Shown: positions 1 to 8,305 of the stretch, one piece after another
Numbering within the stretch: the stretch's first letter is position 1
How the letters are laid out: the number at the start of each line of letters is the position of its first letter
NCBI GenBank assembly: GCA_003554945.1
Contig: PWHN01000033.1
Span: forward strand, 1 to 35,064
Direction: 5' to 3'
DNA: 35,064 nt
Origin: a bacterium
GTDB lineage: Bacteria; T1Sed10-126
Program-made: the position numbers and the translations under genes
Notes under the pieces: generated by a model
The model's database searches: none
Seen by the model: the letters and a program-made list of their open reading frames with translations, nothing else
What the model was told of the DNA's origin: nothing

Positions 1-726
1 ATAGGTGTTAAAGTTGAAGAATTGTATGTCGCTCAGCCGAACACGGGCGAAGAGGCGCTGGAGATTACTGAAAAACTGGTCCGCAGTGGCACGCTCGACA
101 TTGTTGTTATTGACTCGGTAGCCGCCCTGGTCCCCAAGGCTGAAATTGAGGGTGAAATGGGGGATGCCCACGTTGGCCTGCAGGCTCGCTTGATGAGCCA
201 GGCGCTGCGTAAACTTTCCGGGGCGATCAGCAAATCGCACACGGCCTGCGTCTTTCTTAACCAGATCCGGGAGAAAATTGGAGTCATGTATGGTAATCCC
301 GAGACAACCCCGGGAGGCCGGGCGCTCAAATTTTATTCTTCGCTGCGGCTGGACATTCGCAAGCGCGATGTGCTGAAAGATGGTTCGGAGTCGCGGGGAA
401 TCCGTGTTCGTGTCCGTTGTGTGAAAAATAAGGTAGCCTCACCTTTTCAGCAGGCTAAGTTTGATATTATTTACGGCTCGGGGATTTCTAAAATTGGTTG
501 TATCCTGGATGCCGCCATAGAAGAAGGCGTCGTCGAACGGCGGGGTAGCTGGTACAGTTATGGCGACCTGCAGCTTGCTCAAGGCCGTGAAAACTCGATT
601 AATTTTCTTGAGGACAATCAGGAAGTTTTGGAAGAAATTGAAACAGAAGTGAAAAAAGAGCTTGGCATGCTGGATGACGAGTCAGAGACCGAGGAGGCAG
701 AGGAAGAAGAGGCCGAAGAAGATTGA
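1..726 (+). CDS. recA: RecA recombinase, C-terminal part (5' end outside the window)
   Basis: RecA forms ATP-dependent filaments on single-stranded DNA for homologous recombination and SOS induction. The open frame runs in from base 1, so the N-terminal domain and Walker A are missing. Visible are the [11 protein letters not shown] segment, the Walker B strand ending in VVIDSVAAL, the loop L1 region with EGEMGD, the [22 protein letters not shown] segment that includes loop L2, and the C-terminal domain. The protein ends in a very acidic tail rich in Glu and Asp, as in other RecA proteins where the tail tunes DNA binding. recX starts 6 bases after the stop, the usual recA-recX arrangement, so both are probably cotranscribed. 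Identity is clear; only the 5' end is unseen. Confidence 0.98.
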   Translation: MGVKVEELYVAQPNTGEEALEITEKLVRSGTLDIVVIDSVAALVPKAEIEGEMGDAHVGLQARLMSQALRKLSGAISKSHTACVFLNQIREKIGVMYGNPETTPGGRALKFYSSLRLDIRKRDVLKDGSESRGIRVRVRCVKNKVASPFQQAKFDIIYGSGISKIGCILDAAIEEGVVERRGSWYSYGDLQLAQGRENSINFLEDNQEVLEEIETEVKKELGMLDDESETEEAEEEEAEED

Positions 727-732
727 TCAAAA

Positions 733-1347
733 ATGGGAAGGGTTAGAGAGATCCACCGGCGCCGGGGAGGCCGTCGGGAGATAGAACTGGACGGCGGTGA
801 ACGCCTCTGCTGGCCGGCTCCCGTGGTTAGTGAGGTCGACGTTGAGTCAGGGGAGGAAGTTAGCATCAGCAAGTTAAAGCAGCGTCTGCAGCAGGCGGCG
901 GCGAATATATTTCCCGCCAAAGCTCGTGAATACCTGGCCCAGTATGAACAGACCAGTCACCGGTTCCGTGAGCATTTTGAACGCAAGGGCTATCCAACTC
1001 AACTTATAAATTCATTAATTCCCACTCTGAGGGAGGAGGGCTACCTCGACGACGAACGCTGCGCGCGAGCTCACGTTGAAAGACGGTTGCGAAACAAGCC
1101 GCGCGGTCGCCGGAAGATAATCGCCGAGTTATGTGAAAAGGGGGTTGACCGGGAGCTGGCACGCTCTGTTGTTGAGGCGCAGGTCGATGCAGAGACTGAA
1201 CGCCGTCTGGCCCGCCGTTACTGCGAGGACAACAAGGGCCTCAGCAAACGAAAACTGGCGGGGCGTCTGCAGACTCGCGGTTTCCCTCCACACTTAATAC
1301 GCGAGCTTTTAAATGAATATTCTGGAGATGACGGGAATAAAATTTAA
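733..1347 (+). CDS. recX: RecX, regulator of RecA
   Basis: RecX binds and caps RecA filaments and limits their extension. The 204-residue product is within the usual range. It has an N-terminal strand-rich extension (about residues 1-55) followed by the helical repeats of the family, recognised by the segments FREHFERKGYP, EEGYLDDERCARAHV, RGRRKIIAELCEKGV and SKRKLAGRLQTRGFPPHLI. It follows recA by 6 bases. The ATG at 733 is preceded only by the purine-rich end of recA, so translation may depend on coupling to recA. It converges on the methyltransferase gene with only 19 bases between the two stop codons, and no obvious hairpin terminator is seen there. Confidence 0.93.
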   Translation: MGRVREIHRRRGGRREIELDGGERLCWPAPVVSEVDVESGEEVSISKLKQRLQQAAANIFPAKAREYLAQYEQTSHRFREHFERKGYPTQLINSLIPTLREEGYLDDERCARAHVERRLRNKPRGRRKIIAELCEKGVDRELARSVVEAQVDAETERRLARRYCEDNKGLSKRKLAGRLQTRGFPPHLIRELLNEYSGDDGNKI

Positions 1348-1366
1348 TTTTGATTTTGTAAGAAAA

Positions 1367-1942
1367 TCAGGTCTGGTCTTTTGTCGCTACGTAGACCCAG
1401 GCGGGGAAGATGTTCAGCAAGACGCGGTGTAGTTCGACCGGTCCAAATACATTCTCGATATTTTCCTTGTAATCTTGTGAGTATTGGAATTGGATGTAAC
1501 TGCCCCCGGCCCGCAGGGTTTCATAAGTTGTGGCGATTATTTCTTCTGATAAATCGTCGGGAAGGGTAGTTAACGGTAGCCCGCTTACAACGTAGTCCAG
1601 TCCCTCAATGTCTCGCTCGGCACATATTTCATCCAGTTCGGCAGCGCTGCGATTTAATACCTCGATTGCCTGTCCCTTCTCGTGCTTTTCGTATCGTTCG
1701 CTGAGCTCTTTACAGAAAGACTCTACAATCTCAATCAAGAGCAGGTTAGAGTCGGGGTGCATACGATCTACAATCGGACCGGTCAAAGCACCGTCTCCGG
1801 GACCGAGCTCCGCTATATCCCGCGGTTCCGAGAAATCTATCTGATCGGCTATCGTTCGCGCAAGAAAGCGTGAACTGGGAAAAATAGTCGAAAGCTCACG
1901 GGGATTTTTTAAAGCCGTCTTTATCCATTTGAATAATCTCAT
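1367..1942 (-). CDS. class I SAM-dependent methyltransferase, phospholipid N-methyltransferase (PmtA)-like
   Basis: The fold and motifs are those of a Rossmann SAM-dependent methyltransferase. The SAM-binding motif I reads IAELGPGDGALT, and the later segment VVSGLPLTTLP matches the position where PmtA and KsgA-like enzymes carry their catalytic loop. The N-terminal segment with KNPRELSTIFPSSRFLAR resembles bacterial phospholipid N-methyltransferases, which methylate phosphatidylethanolamine at the membrane. The ATG at 1942 gives 191 residues and fits the family N-terminus. A GTG at 1984 would add 14 residues and cannot be excluded. The substrate is inference: an rRNA or small-molecule substrate remains possible. 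It is downstream of, and on the same strand as, the radical SAM gene, with 204 bases between. Confidence 0.75.
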   Translation of the reverse strand: MRLFKWIKTALKNPRELSTIFPSSRFLARTIADQIDFSEPRDIAELGPGDGALTGPIVDRMHPDSNLLLIEIVESFCKELSERYEKHEKGQAIEVLNRSAAELDEICAERDIEGLDYVVSGLPLTTLPDDLSEEIIATTYETLRAGGSYIQFQYSQDYKENIENVFGPVELHRVLLNIFPAWVYVATKDQT

Positions 1943-2146
1943 AATGTAGTATTTTACGGGACCCGCCCGTTTTTGACAAGTCACTTGTTATCGCCTTAAA
2001 AATTTTCTCACTATCTCAGACAAAAGCAGTCGATTTTATAAAATTATTTGTCCGCGCTCCTGTTCAAGCTCAAGGGAGGCAATACTGAAACAGTTGATAA
2101 AAGCTCTGTTTTTTCAGCGGGTGAGGTGGCGTTAGTTTGCTCGCAG

Positions 2147-3019
2147 CTATTTGCCTGTTAATTCCCGGCGGAGTTCGTGTTTAGTTTTAGACCACCGGGG
2201 GGCCAGTAGCAGCGAATCTGGAGCCTCGGCCATTAACCTTTGGACGACTACGTCTTCGGGCAGTATTTCAAGAGCTGCTTGCAAGATGCCGCGGTAGGTT
2301 TCATAAGCTATGGGTTGATAGTCACCGCTCTGGTATTGGGCAGCAAGCGGAGTTTCGGTCAGAACCTGTAGCTGATGAAACTTGACCCCATCCACTCCCA
2401 GATTGGTTATTTTTTCAACCGTCTCCAGCATCATCGAACGATCCTCGCCGGGCAGCCCAAATATCAGGTGCATGCAGAGGTTTAATGCGGAGTGCTTCTG
2501 GATTCTGTCTACTGTCCGACGATAGGCGGCAAAATCATGGCCCCGATTTATTCGTTTCAGAGTTTCATCGTGAGCGGTCTGCTGGCCAATTTCGATCCAG
2601 ACTTCGCTGCCTGAGCGGGCAAACCCGGCCAGTAAATCGATGACTTCCTCCGAAAGACAGTCCGGTCTGGTGCCGACGCAGAGACCTATAACACCCGGGG
2701 AAAGCAATGCCCGGCTGTAAAGCCTCCGCAATTGTCCAATCTCAGCATAAGTGCTGGTATAGGCCTGAAAATAAGCAAAAAAAGTGTCTATATCACGCCG
2801 GGAAAACATTCGTCGGCCGGCTGCAAGTTGTTTTTCCAACGAGTCATTAGACGATATAAAATAAGGCTTAAAAGCATCGTTACGACAATATATACAGCCT
2901 CCCTCGGTTCTATCATCTTTTCGGTTTGGACAGGTAAAGCCGGCATCCAGCGGTAACTTATATACTTTACAGCCAAACTTTTGGCGGACGTAATCGCTAA
3001 AACTAAGGAAATCTGACAT
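2147..3019 (-). CDS. radical SAM protein of the TIGR01212 / YhcC family
   Basis: Counting from the ATG at 3019 the product has 290 residues, normal for this family. The cluster cysteines are C30, C42 and C45 (C-x11-C-x2-C), within the family signature LDAGFTCPNRK...GGCIYC. Further conserved stretches are GVIGLCVGTRPDCL, EVWIEIGQQTAHDETLKRINRGHD and MHLIFGLPGE. The family is widespread; its reaction is not firmly known to me, although tRNA-modification roles have been discussed for homologues. A GTG three codons upstream (3028) is an alternative start. Neither start has a strong ribosome binding site. The gene lies downstream of gltB on the same strand but is separated from it by about 360 bases of repeat-containing DNA, so it probably has its own promoter. 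Confidence 0.88.
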   Translation of the reverse strand: MSDFLSFSDYVRQKFGCKVYKLPLDAGFTCPNRKDDRTEGGCIYCRNDAFKPYFISSNDSLEKQLAAGRRMFSRRDIDTFFAYFQAYTSTYAEIGQLRRLYSRALLSPGVIGLCVGTRPDCLSEEVIDLLAGFARSGSEVWIEIGQQTAHDETLKRINRGHDFAAYRRTVDRIQKHSALNLCMHLIFGLPGEDRSMMLETVEKITNLGVDGVKFHQLQVLTETPLAAQYQSGDYQPIAYETYRGILQAALEILPEDVVVQRLMAEAPDSLLLAPRWSKTKHELRRELTGK

Positions 3020-3383
3020 AATATTCACGTGTTTTAAAAAGTAAAATTAACTGTCCAGCGCTCCCCCGCGGAACTGTGGGAACGTATGCCGTTCCGGGGC
3101 TTGACGCCCAATCTACGTTTATAGTTTTTCGTTTCCAGTTTATAGTTTTCATTTTCTGCCAATAACCCGTAACCGCAACAAGTTTTTAAGTCTTAAACGA
3201 TAACCGTTTAAAATACAAGATGGATTCCGGCTCGGGGGCCGGAATGACGAGCAATTCAGATGGATTCCGCCTCGCGATTTTCCGGCTCTATTCGGGAGGT
3301 GCTTGTTCGAACTGACGTGCTGAAGTCGGTGAAATATAGTCATCTGATTTTATCCGTGTTAAACTGTGTCCTATATTGAGGAC
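3020..3383. other. intergenic region with a dispersed repeat copy
   Basis: No gene is seen here. The left part has a small hairpin (GGAACG, 5-base loop, CGTTCC near 3078-3094). From about 3121 the DNA is an AT-rich, low-complexity string of GTTTCCAGTTTATAG-like words that leads into the palindromic repeat annotated separately at 3173-3285. The gltB stop lies at the right edge. I do not see a U-tract terminator for gltB. Confidence 0.6.
3173..3285 (+). repeat. dispersed palindromic repeat, copy A
   Basis: The core at 3219-3249 reads GATGGATTCCGGC, a short loop, then GCCGGAATGACG. ATTCCGGC (3224-3231) and GCCGGAAT (3238-3245) form a perfect 8-bp stem around a 6-base loop. The 77 bases 3173-3249 align without gaps to 18900-18976 with 7 differences by my count. 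A partial second unit (GATGGATTCCGCC) follows at about 3259. This resembles the short intergenic palindromes common in many bacterial genomes; function unknown. Confidence 0.85.
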
Positions 3384-6300
3384 CTAATAGGCTTGTTCGA
3401 TGACTTCTCCCGGGTCAACGCTGAACTCAAATTCCGGTTCTGGACCCTTTTCAGGGACGACTTTAAGGAAATGTTTTTCCGGTTTTTGGCGCAGTTCTTC
3501 CAGCAGATCACGTTTGTGGGGTACCTGGCCTTCAACCGTCTCCAGCGCGAGCGTCAGCAACTCGTTGATTTCGGTTGAATCAGCCGCCTGCAGTTCGGCG
3601 ATTTTGACCCGTTCGCCGAGTCGTCTCTGTAGAGCCGATTGGTCGAGTCCGAGCTCTTCGTTCAACCGGACGTAGACGACCCCGCCGGTCATACCGGTGC
3701 ATAGATCATCGCCAGGATCACCGAGCACAAGTCCGCGTCCGGAGGTCATGTATTCGAAGGCAAAACCCTTCAGGTTGGCGCGGCTGTTAATCAGTGAGCG
3801 TTCGTCGGCCACGGGTACAGTTATTTCCCCGAGGTGGATGAGATCGGCCCCCGAACAGCGGACACCAAACCGCGAGTCGGCGTATTTACCCGCTACCACC
3901 AGCACGCCGCCGGTAGCTCCATAAGCAGCAGATTTGCCGACGCTGCCATCGAGGTGGGTCCCCATGTTGTTTTCGCCGGGCAGCACCACCACCCGACCGC
4001 CGCTCATACTTTTGGCTGTGCCGTCCTGGGCACCTCCTTTTATAATTACCTCGACTCCTTCCTCGTTGAAAGCTGCAAGGCCGTTGCCGGGTATACATTC
4101 ATCGCCGGGCTGCACTGTTATTTGTTTAAACTCATTTTTAGAATTGTCAGCTTGTCTCCGGTGTCTGGCCAGCACGCCGGAAAGCCCGGTGCCGACGGCT
4201 CGGTCGGTGTTTTTTAATTCAGTTACAAAGCGTATTTTTTTATTAGCTTTCGAGCGCCGTTTTTTTAGCTCCCGGCGTAGAGTTTCACCTTGATCTACGG
4301 AAATTGATGTCTGCAGACGGTCCTTGATTATTTCGTTCTCTTCCGGCGGCTGAAAGTGATTGACGGGTTCCAGTAGTGGCGATAGATCCAGCCCGCTGCC
4401 CGCTGTTTCCGTTGGATTTAGCAGTTCCGTTTTTCCCTGTAAATCTGTAAACCTTTTAACTCCCAACCTGCCAACCTGGTGAGCAAGATGCTGTCGCATA
4501 CTGCCAAAAAAATTAACTAAACGGTTAATTGACTTCGTGAGCTGACGGGACTGGAAGGCGCGCACACCGTTTTTTTGCGCCTCTTCGTCGCTATTGAAGG
4601 GACTGGTTATGCCGCGCGGACAGCGGTTAGTGTAGCACTGACCGCAGTATATACAGCCAACTACAATCATGGGGAGAGTCCCAAATCCAACACGATCAGC
4701 ACCAAGCACACCCATTTTCAAAATGTCGTCAACCGACTGGAAACCGCCTTCAACTCGCAGTTCCAATCGTCCGCGCAGGCCGCTGCGGCAGAGAGCCCGG
4801 TGTGCTTCGTTAAGAGCAATTTCGGCGGGGAAACCAACGCGGCGTATGGCGTGCCGCCGCGCTGCCCCGGTGCTGCCTTCAAAGCCACCGATTGTTATCG
4901 AGTCCGGGTGACCTTCCTTTCCTAACCCGGTAACAATTGGAGCCAGGTTTGGAATAGCCGGCACCTTAACATCAACTTTGACTTCTGGATTTAACACCCG
5001 CAGCTCATTTATTACCGTTGGTATGAGATCTTCGATGCTGTAGAAGTCATGGTTGTTGGAGGGACTGATCAGGTCGATAAACGGCGGCGTGTGACGGGTT
5101 TGAGCAATGTGTGGATTTACCTTTGCCCCCTTGAGCAGCCCACCCTCTCCCGGTTTTGCCCCTTGACCTATTTTAATCTGTATTTCGCTTGTGTTGGCCA
5201 GCAAATCGGCGTTAATGCCAAAGCGACCGGAGGCAAGCTGTTGAGCACGATATGGACCGGTGTAGGAGCGTAGGTGAGCTGGCTCGCCGCCTTCGCCATT
5301 GACGACGAGAATTTCCAGCTCGCGTCCCGCCTCGGCGTAGGCAGTAAAGGGGATAACGTTGGTGGAACCGTAGGACATGGCGGCGAAGTAAAAGGGGGCG
5401 CTGGATTCAGCAACGCTAATTTCGCCTTTGTTCTGCTTGCTGGGTGCTTTTTTTAGTTCCAGACAATGTCTTATTCCTGTGGGATTCTGCTGGCGGTGTT
5501 CGCGCAGAGCCTCCTCATAGGCTGAGTAGTCAGCGCCGTTTGAGGCCGTGTTTTCCAGGTGTTTGCGGACCGGTGCCGGCCAGGGTGATGGTGTTGAAAA
5601 TTTGTTGGTTGAATTTTCGGCGAATTGACGCTCCCTCTCTTTCTCTTCGTTCGCCAGTTGTTCGAGAGTTAGACCTGCTTCTGAACTACCCAGGTAGCCG
5701 TCGAGACCCAGTAATTCTTCCACCTCGGTGCTCAGGCCGATGGAACTAAAAATTCTACCATAGCCCTCTATTTCGTGGATCCCCATTGTTGAGATCACTT
5801 TTTTCATGCCTTTTTTAAGCGCTTTTAGACAGTTATGAAGGCGGTCCATTTGCTCGTTTGCGGCGGCCTCTTCGCCGGCGCTTGCAAGTGCTAACTGCTC
5901 AATTTCAGCCGGATAGATAAGTTCAGCTCCTAATCCGTAAGCAAGCATTAAATCGTGCAAGTTGCGCAGCCGTCTCGACTCGAACAAAACCGCTGTCTTA
6001 TTTAAGTCTCCACTCTGGCGGAGTCCTTTTTTTATTGTGGCCAGAGCCAGCAAAGGGTCGAGCAGTCCCTTCTTATCGGTTAGAACTCCATGATCGTGAA
6101 GGTGGAGGACAGTAAAAGCATCCGCACTTGATGCTTTTTCTTCAATACGTTTTAGCGCCTGTGCTTGCGTTTCTCCGCTCTTTTTCCCCGCAAATACCTT
6201 CTTGAGAGGAACACCCTCCTCATTAAGTTCAGCGAACAATTCCTGGATTTGTCCGGCAAAGATAAGTGGTGAGGGAAACTCCCAGCAGGGACCCTCACGA

Positions 6301-7895
6301 GTTTGGCTCAGGCTTCCGCGGTCGCCAAAGCGGACGCGCAGACTGAAGGGACGGCTCTCTCTTTCGGAATCTAGCGCAGGATTGGTAATGACGGCGACCG
6401 ACTCGAGACAGTAGTCGGCGAGAAGCCGCTCAGGTTTCTCGCCTGCCGCCGGAAGGACGGCGAGATTATAACCAACAGAGCCCAGGGGTTCCTCGCCAGT
6501 TTGAGACATTTTATTAATCGTGTCGATGTCATCTGCATTGAATCCCAGGACTCGCCTGTAATCTTCGGATTGACGTTCCTGGACGGGAGAACTGATATCC
6601 GGAAGTGGAAAACGCTTATAGCTTTCCTCAAACTGTCTGGTTTCAGCGGGGAAAATATTCTCCAGGTCACGTTCGTATTTATCCAGCAGCTCAGAACGGG
6701 GCAGAACTCGTGGCCCGGCCAGGTCAAGCTGGACAAATTCGCCGCCCGCTACCGGCCGTGGAGGCCGCCGGTTTGATTTAAAGTTGACAGCACCTCGTTC
6801 GCTGGTGGCGTAAAATTCTTTTTCTGTCTCGCCAAACCAGACTGGTCTTAAAGCCAGGGCGTCCGAGGCAATTAATGCTTCATCGCCGTGGCGTGCAATA
6901 ATTCCCGCCGGTCCCTGCCCAAGGTTGCCAAAGGGGGCTTTAAGTCGGCTCTGTAATTTTTTCTCCCTCTGGTTCAATTCGTCTATTTCAGCGTCGACGA
7001 GTGGAAAAATCATCCGATAAGCTGTAGCCAGTGTGCAGTCTGTTTGTGAGATGAGATATTGCAGGATACGGTCGACAACCATGGTGTCGCTGGCGTTTTT
7101 TGGAAGCGGAATGCCAAGCGCGTCGGCTCTTTCAATCAGGCGATCAATTGTATTTATCTCACCGTTGTGAACCATGGTGCCATAGGGATGTGCCAGTCGG
7201 AAGTCGGGCTCAGTGTTCGTTGACATGCGTATATGGCCGATGGCCAGGTGGGTTTTGTATTGTGAGTTATGTAGTTCCGGGTAATACTGCTGCAACGTTT
7301 TTCCCGTGCCCATGACCTTGTAAACAAGCGAGCTGGCGCTCAGGCTGACCACGTGAACGCCGTCCATTTCACGCTCAATATCGACCCGGGCCTCAAATAA
7401 CTTCTTAGTCGCTCGGCGGGGATTTTTAATTAATAAACCGATTCTGACAATTTTTGGTTCCTTTGCTGCAGCTGCCGGTCCCAGATACTGCGGACGGGTG
7501 GGAACAAAACGGTCGTAAAGCACCTCCAGTTCCTGATGGACCAGATGATTTTTAATCTGGTCGATTGCTTCATCAGGGCCGTTTTGGTCGAGGAAGAATA
7601 CACCAAGAGCAAGACTGCCGGCCAGTTTCTCATTTAGCCCGGCGGCTGCCAGATCCCGTTTGCAGACGTACTCAGGGATGTCGGTGAGGACACCTGCGCC
7701 GTCGCCGTCGGTTCCCCAATCGGTCTGAATACTACCGCCTCGCTGCTGCAGGCGCGCCATGCTGTCCAGGGTTCGCTGGAGTACTCCGTAAGTGCCGCCA
7801 CCACCACCGAGATTGCGTTTTCGGAAACGGGCAACAATTCCACAGGCGTCATGTTCGCCGTTCAAAATTGAGGTTGAATGTTTATGTTTTTTCAT
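3384..7895 (-). CDS. gltB: glutamate synthase large subunit
   Basis: The 1503-residue product makes glutamate from glutamine and 2-oxoglutarate. Domain order is normal: class II glutamine amidotransferase (about 18-400, nucleophile C18 in GEHDACGI after a 17-residue propeptide), central domain (about 450-720), FMN-binding synthase domain (about 800-1180, with KPGEGGLLKGAKVNPHIA and GGFEGSTGAARRHAI), and a C-terminal GXGXG beta-helix (about 1260-1450). The iron-sulfur cysteines C1081, C1087 and C1092 have the standard C-x5-C-x4-C spacing; an extra C1084 lies between them. No gltD is adjacent, so the electron donor (a distant GltD or ferredoxin) is unknown. The ATG at 7895 has an AAGGTGA ribosome binding site, and a strong promoter lies about 180 bases upstream. 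Confidence 0.97.
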   Translation of the reverse strand: MKKHKHSTSILNGEHDACGIVARFRKRNLGGGGGTYGVLQRTLDSMARLQQRGGSIQTDWGTDGDGAGVLTDIPEYVCKRDLAAAGLNEKLAGSLALGVFFLDQNGPDEAIDQIKNHLVHQELEVLYDRFVPTRPQYLGPAAAAKEPKIVRIGLLIKNPRRATKKLFEARVDIEREMDGVHVVSLSASSLVYKVMGTGKTLQQYYPELHNSQYKTHLAIGHIRMSTNTEPDFRLAHPYGTMVHNGEINTIDRLIERADALGIPLPKNASDTMVVDRILQYLISQTDCTLATAYRMIFPLVDAEIDELNQREKKLQSRLKAPFGNLGQGPAGIIARHGDEALIASDALALRPVWFGETEKEFYATSERGAVNFKSNRRPPRPVAGGEFVQLDLAGPRVLPRSELLDKYERDLENIFPAETRQFEESYKRFPLPDISSPVQERQSEDYRRVLGFNADDIDTINKMSQTGEEPLGSVGYNLAVLPAAGEKPERLLADYCLESVAVITNPALDSERESRPFSLRVRFGDRGSLSQTREGPCWEFPSPLIFAGQIQELFAELNEEGVPLKKVFAGKKSGETQAQALKRIEEKASSADAFTVLHLHDHGVLTDKKGLLDPLLALATIKKGLRQSGDLNKTAVLFESRRLRNLHDLMLAYGLGAELIYPAEIEQLALASAGEEAAANEQMDRLHNCLKALKKGMKKVISTMGIHEIEGYGRIFSSIGLSTEVEELLGLDGYLGSSEAGLTLEQLANEEKERERQFAENSTNKFSTPSPWPAPVRKHLENTASNGADYSAYEEALREHRQQNPTGIRHCLELKKAPSKQNKGEISVAESSAPFYFAAMSYGSTNVIPFTAYAEAGRELEILVVNGEGGEPAHLRSYTGPYRAQQLASGRFGINADLLANTSEIQIKIGQGAKPGEGGLLKGAKVNPHIAQTRHTPPFIDLISPSNNHDFYSIEDLIPTVINELRVLNPEVKVDVKVPAIPNLAPIVTGLGKEGHPDSITIGGFEGSTGAARRHAIRRVGFPAEIALNEAHRALCRSGLRGRLELRVEGGFQSVDDILKMGVLGADRVGFGTLPMIVVGCIYCGQCYTNRCPRGITSPFNSDEEAQKNGVRAFQSRQLTKSINRLVNFFGSMRQHLAHQVGRLGVKRFTDLQGKTELLNPTETAGSGLDLSPLLEPVNHFQPPEENEIIKDRLQTSISVDQGETLRRELKKRRSKANKKIRFVTELKNTDRAVGTGLSGVLARHRRQADNSKNEFKQITVQPGDECIPGNGLAAFNEEGVEVIIKGGAQDGTAKSMSGGRVVVLPGENNMGTHLDGSVGKSAAYGATGGVLVVAGKYADSRFGVRCSGADLIHLGEITVPVADERSLINSRANLKGFAFEYMTSGRGLVLGDPGDDLCTGMTGGVVYVRLNEELGLDQSALQRRLGERVKIAELQAADSTEINELLTLALETVEGQVPHKRDLLEELRQKPEKHFLKVVPEKGPEPEFEFSVDPGEVIEQAY

Positions 7896-8075
7896 GCTAT
7901 CACCTTGCTATTTGGGTAATGGGCTCTCCATTCAATGAAAAAGTGGAGGGTTGCTGGTAATGAAAAAAAATCGATTTTTTTGCAGATATAATATTGTGTG
8001 CCACAGAACTAAAATAACCAAATGTGTCATTAATTCTTTATTTTCTGACCGATTGTATTTTTTTATTAAGTTTTT

Positions 8076-8104
8076 ATTATCGGTCATCCATAAATAATTG
8101 TCAA
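8076..8104 (-). promoter_or_regulatory. sigma-70 type promoter of gltB
   Basis: Read on the minus strand, a consensus TTGACA (-35, 8104-8099) is followed after exactly 17 bases by GATAAT (-10, 8081-8076), which matches the consensus at five of six positions. It points at gltB and would give a leader of about 170-180 bases. This is the best promoter match I found in the window. Confidence 0.75.
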
Positions 8105-8127
8105 GAACAAAAGAAAGTCCAGTCCCA

Positions 8128-8172
8128 AAAAAAGCCCTCCAGCGCTTTCTTTTCAAGGGGGAGGGCTTTTTT
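8128..8172. terminator. bidirectional intrinsic terminator hairpin
   Basis: The arms AAAAAAGCCCTCC (8128-8140) and GGAGGGCTTTTTT (8160-8172) are perfectly complementary over 13 bp around a 19-base loop. The GC-rich inner stem and the T run at the 3' side on both strands are what a two-way Rho-independent terminator needs. It is unusual in lying between two divergent genes, upstream of the gltB promoter, where it could act as an insulator or, on the plus strand, as an attenuator. Confidence 0.75.
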
Positions 8173-8305
8173 GGGGGAGGCTCAATAATACATGATAAGA
8201 AATTTTTGGACGAATTCTCTGCCCGATAAAGCCGGAAATTATGATAAAATTTAGGTGTTGGTTTTTCTTGCTGAGGAGTCTTTTATACTAAGCGTGGAGG
8301 TAAGA

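Larger units (their letters stand above)
7896..8305. other. divergent control region between gltB and the SplB-like/dnaG operon
   Basis: This region of about 410 bases holds no gene. In order it has the gltB leader (7896 to about 8070), which includes an 18-bp A7-TCG-A-T7 type palindrome around 7967-7984; the gltB promoter (8076-8104); a bidirectional hairpin (8128-8172); and the leader of the plus-strand operon with a GGAGG ribosome binding site at 8296-8300. I could not identify a convincing promoter for the plus-strand operon. Confidence 0.6.

Noticed and set aside
7967-7984. A7/T7 palindrome in the gltB leader as a terminator
   Set aside because: The stem is only A-T pairs around TCGA and would be too weak to stop transcription.
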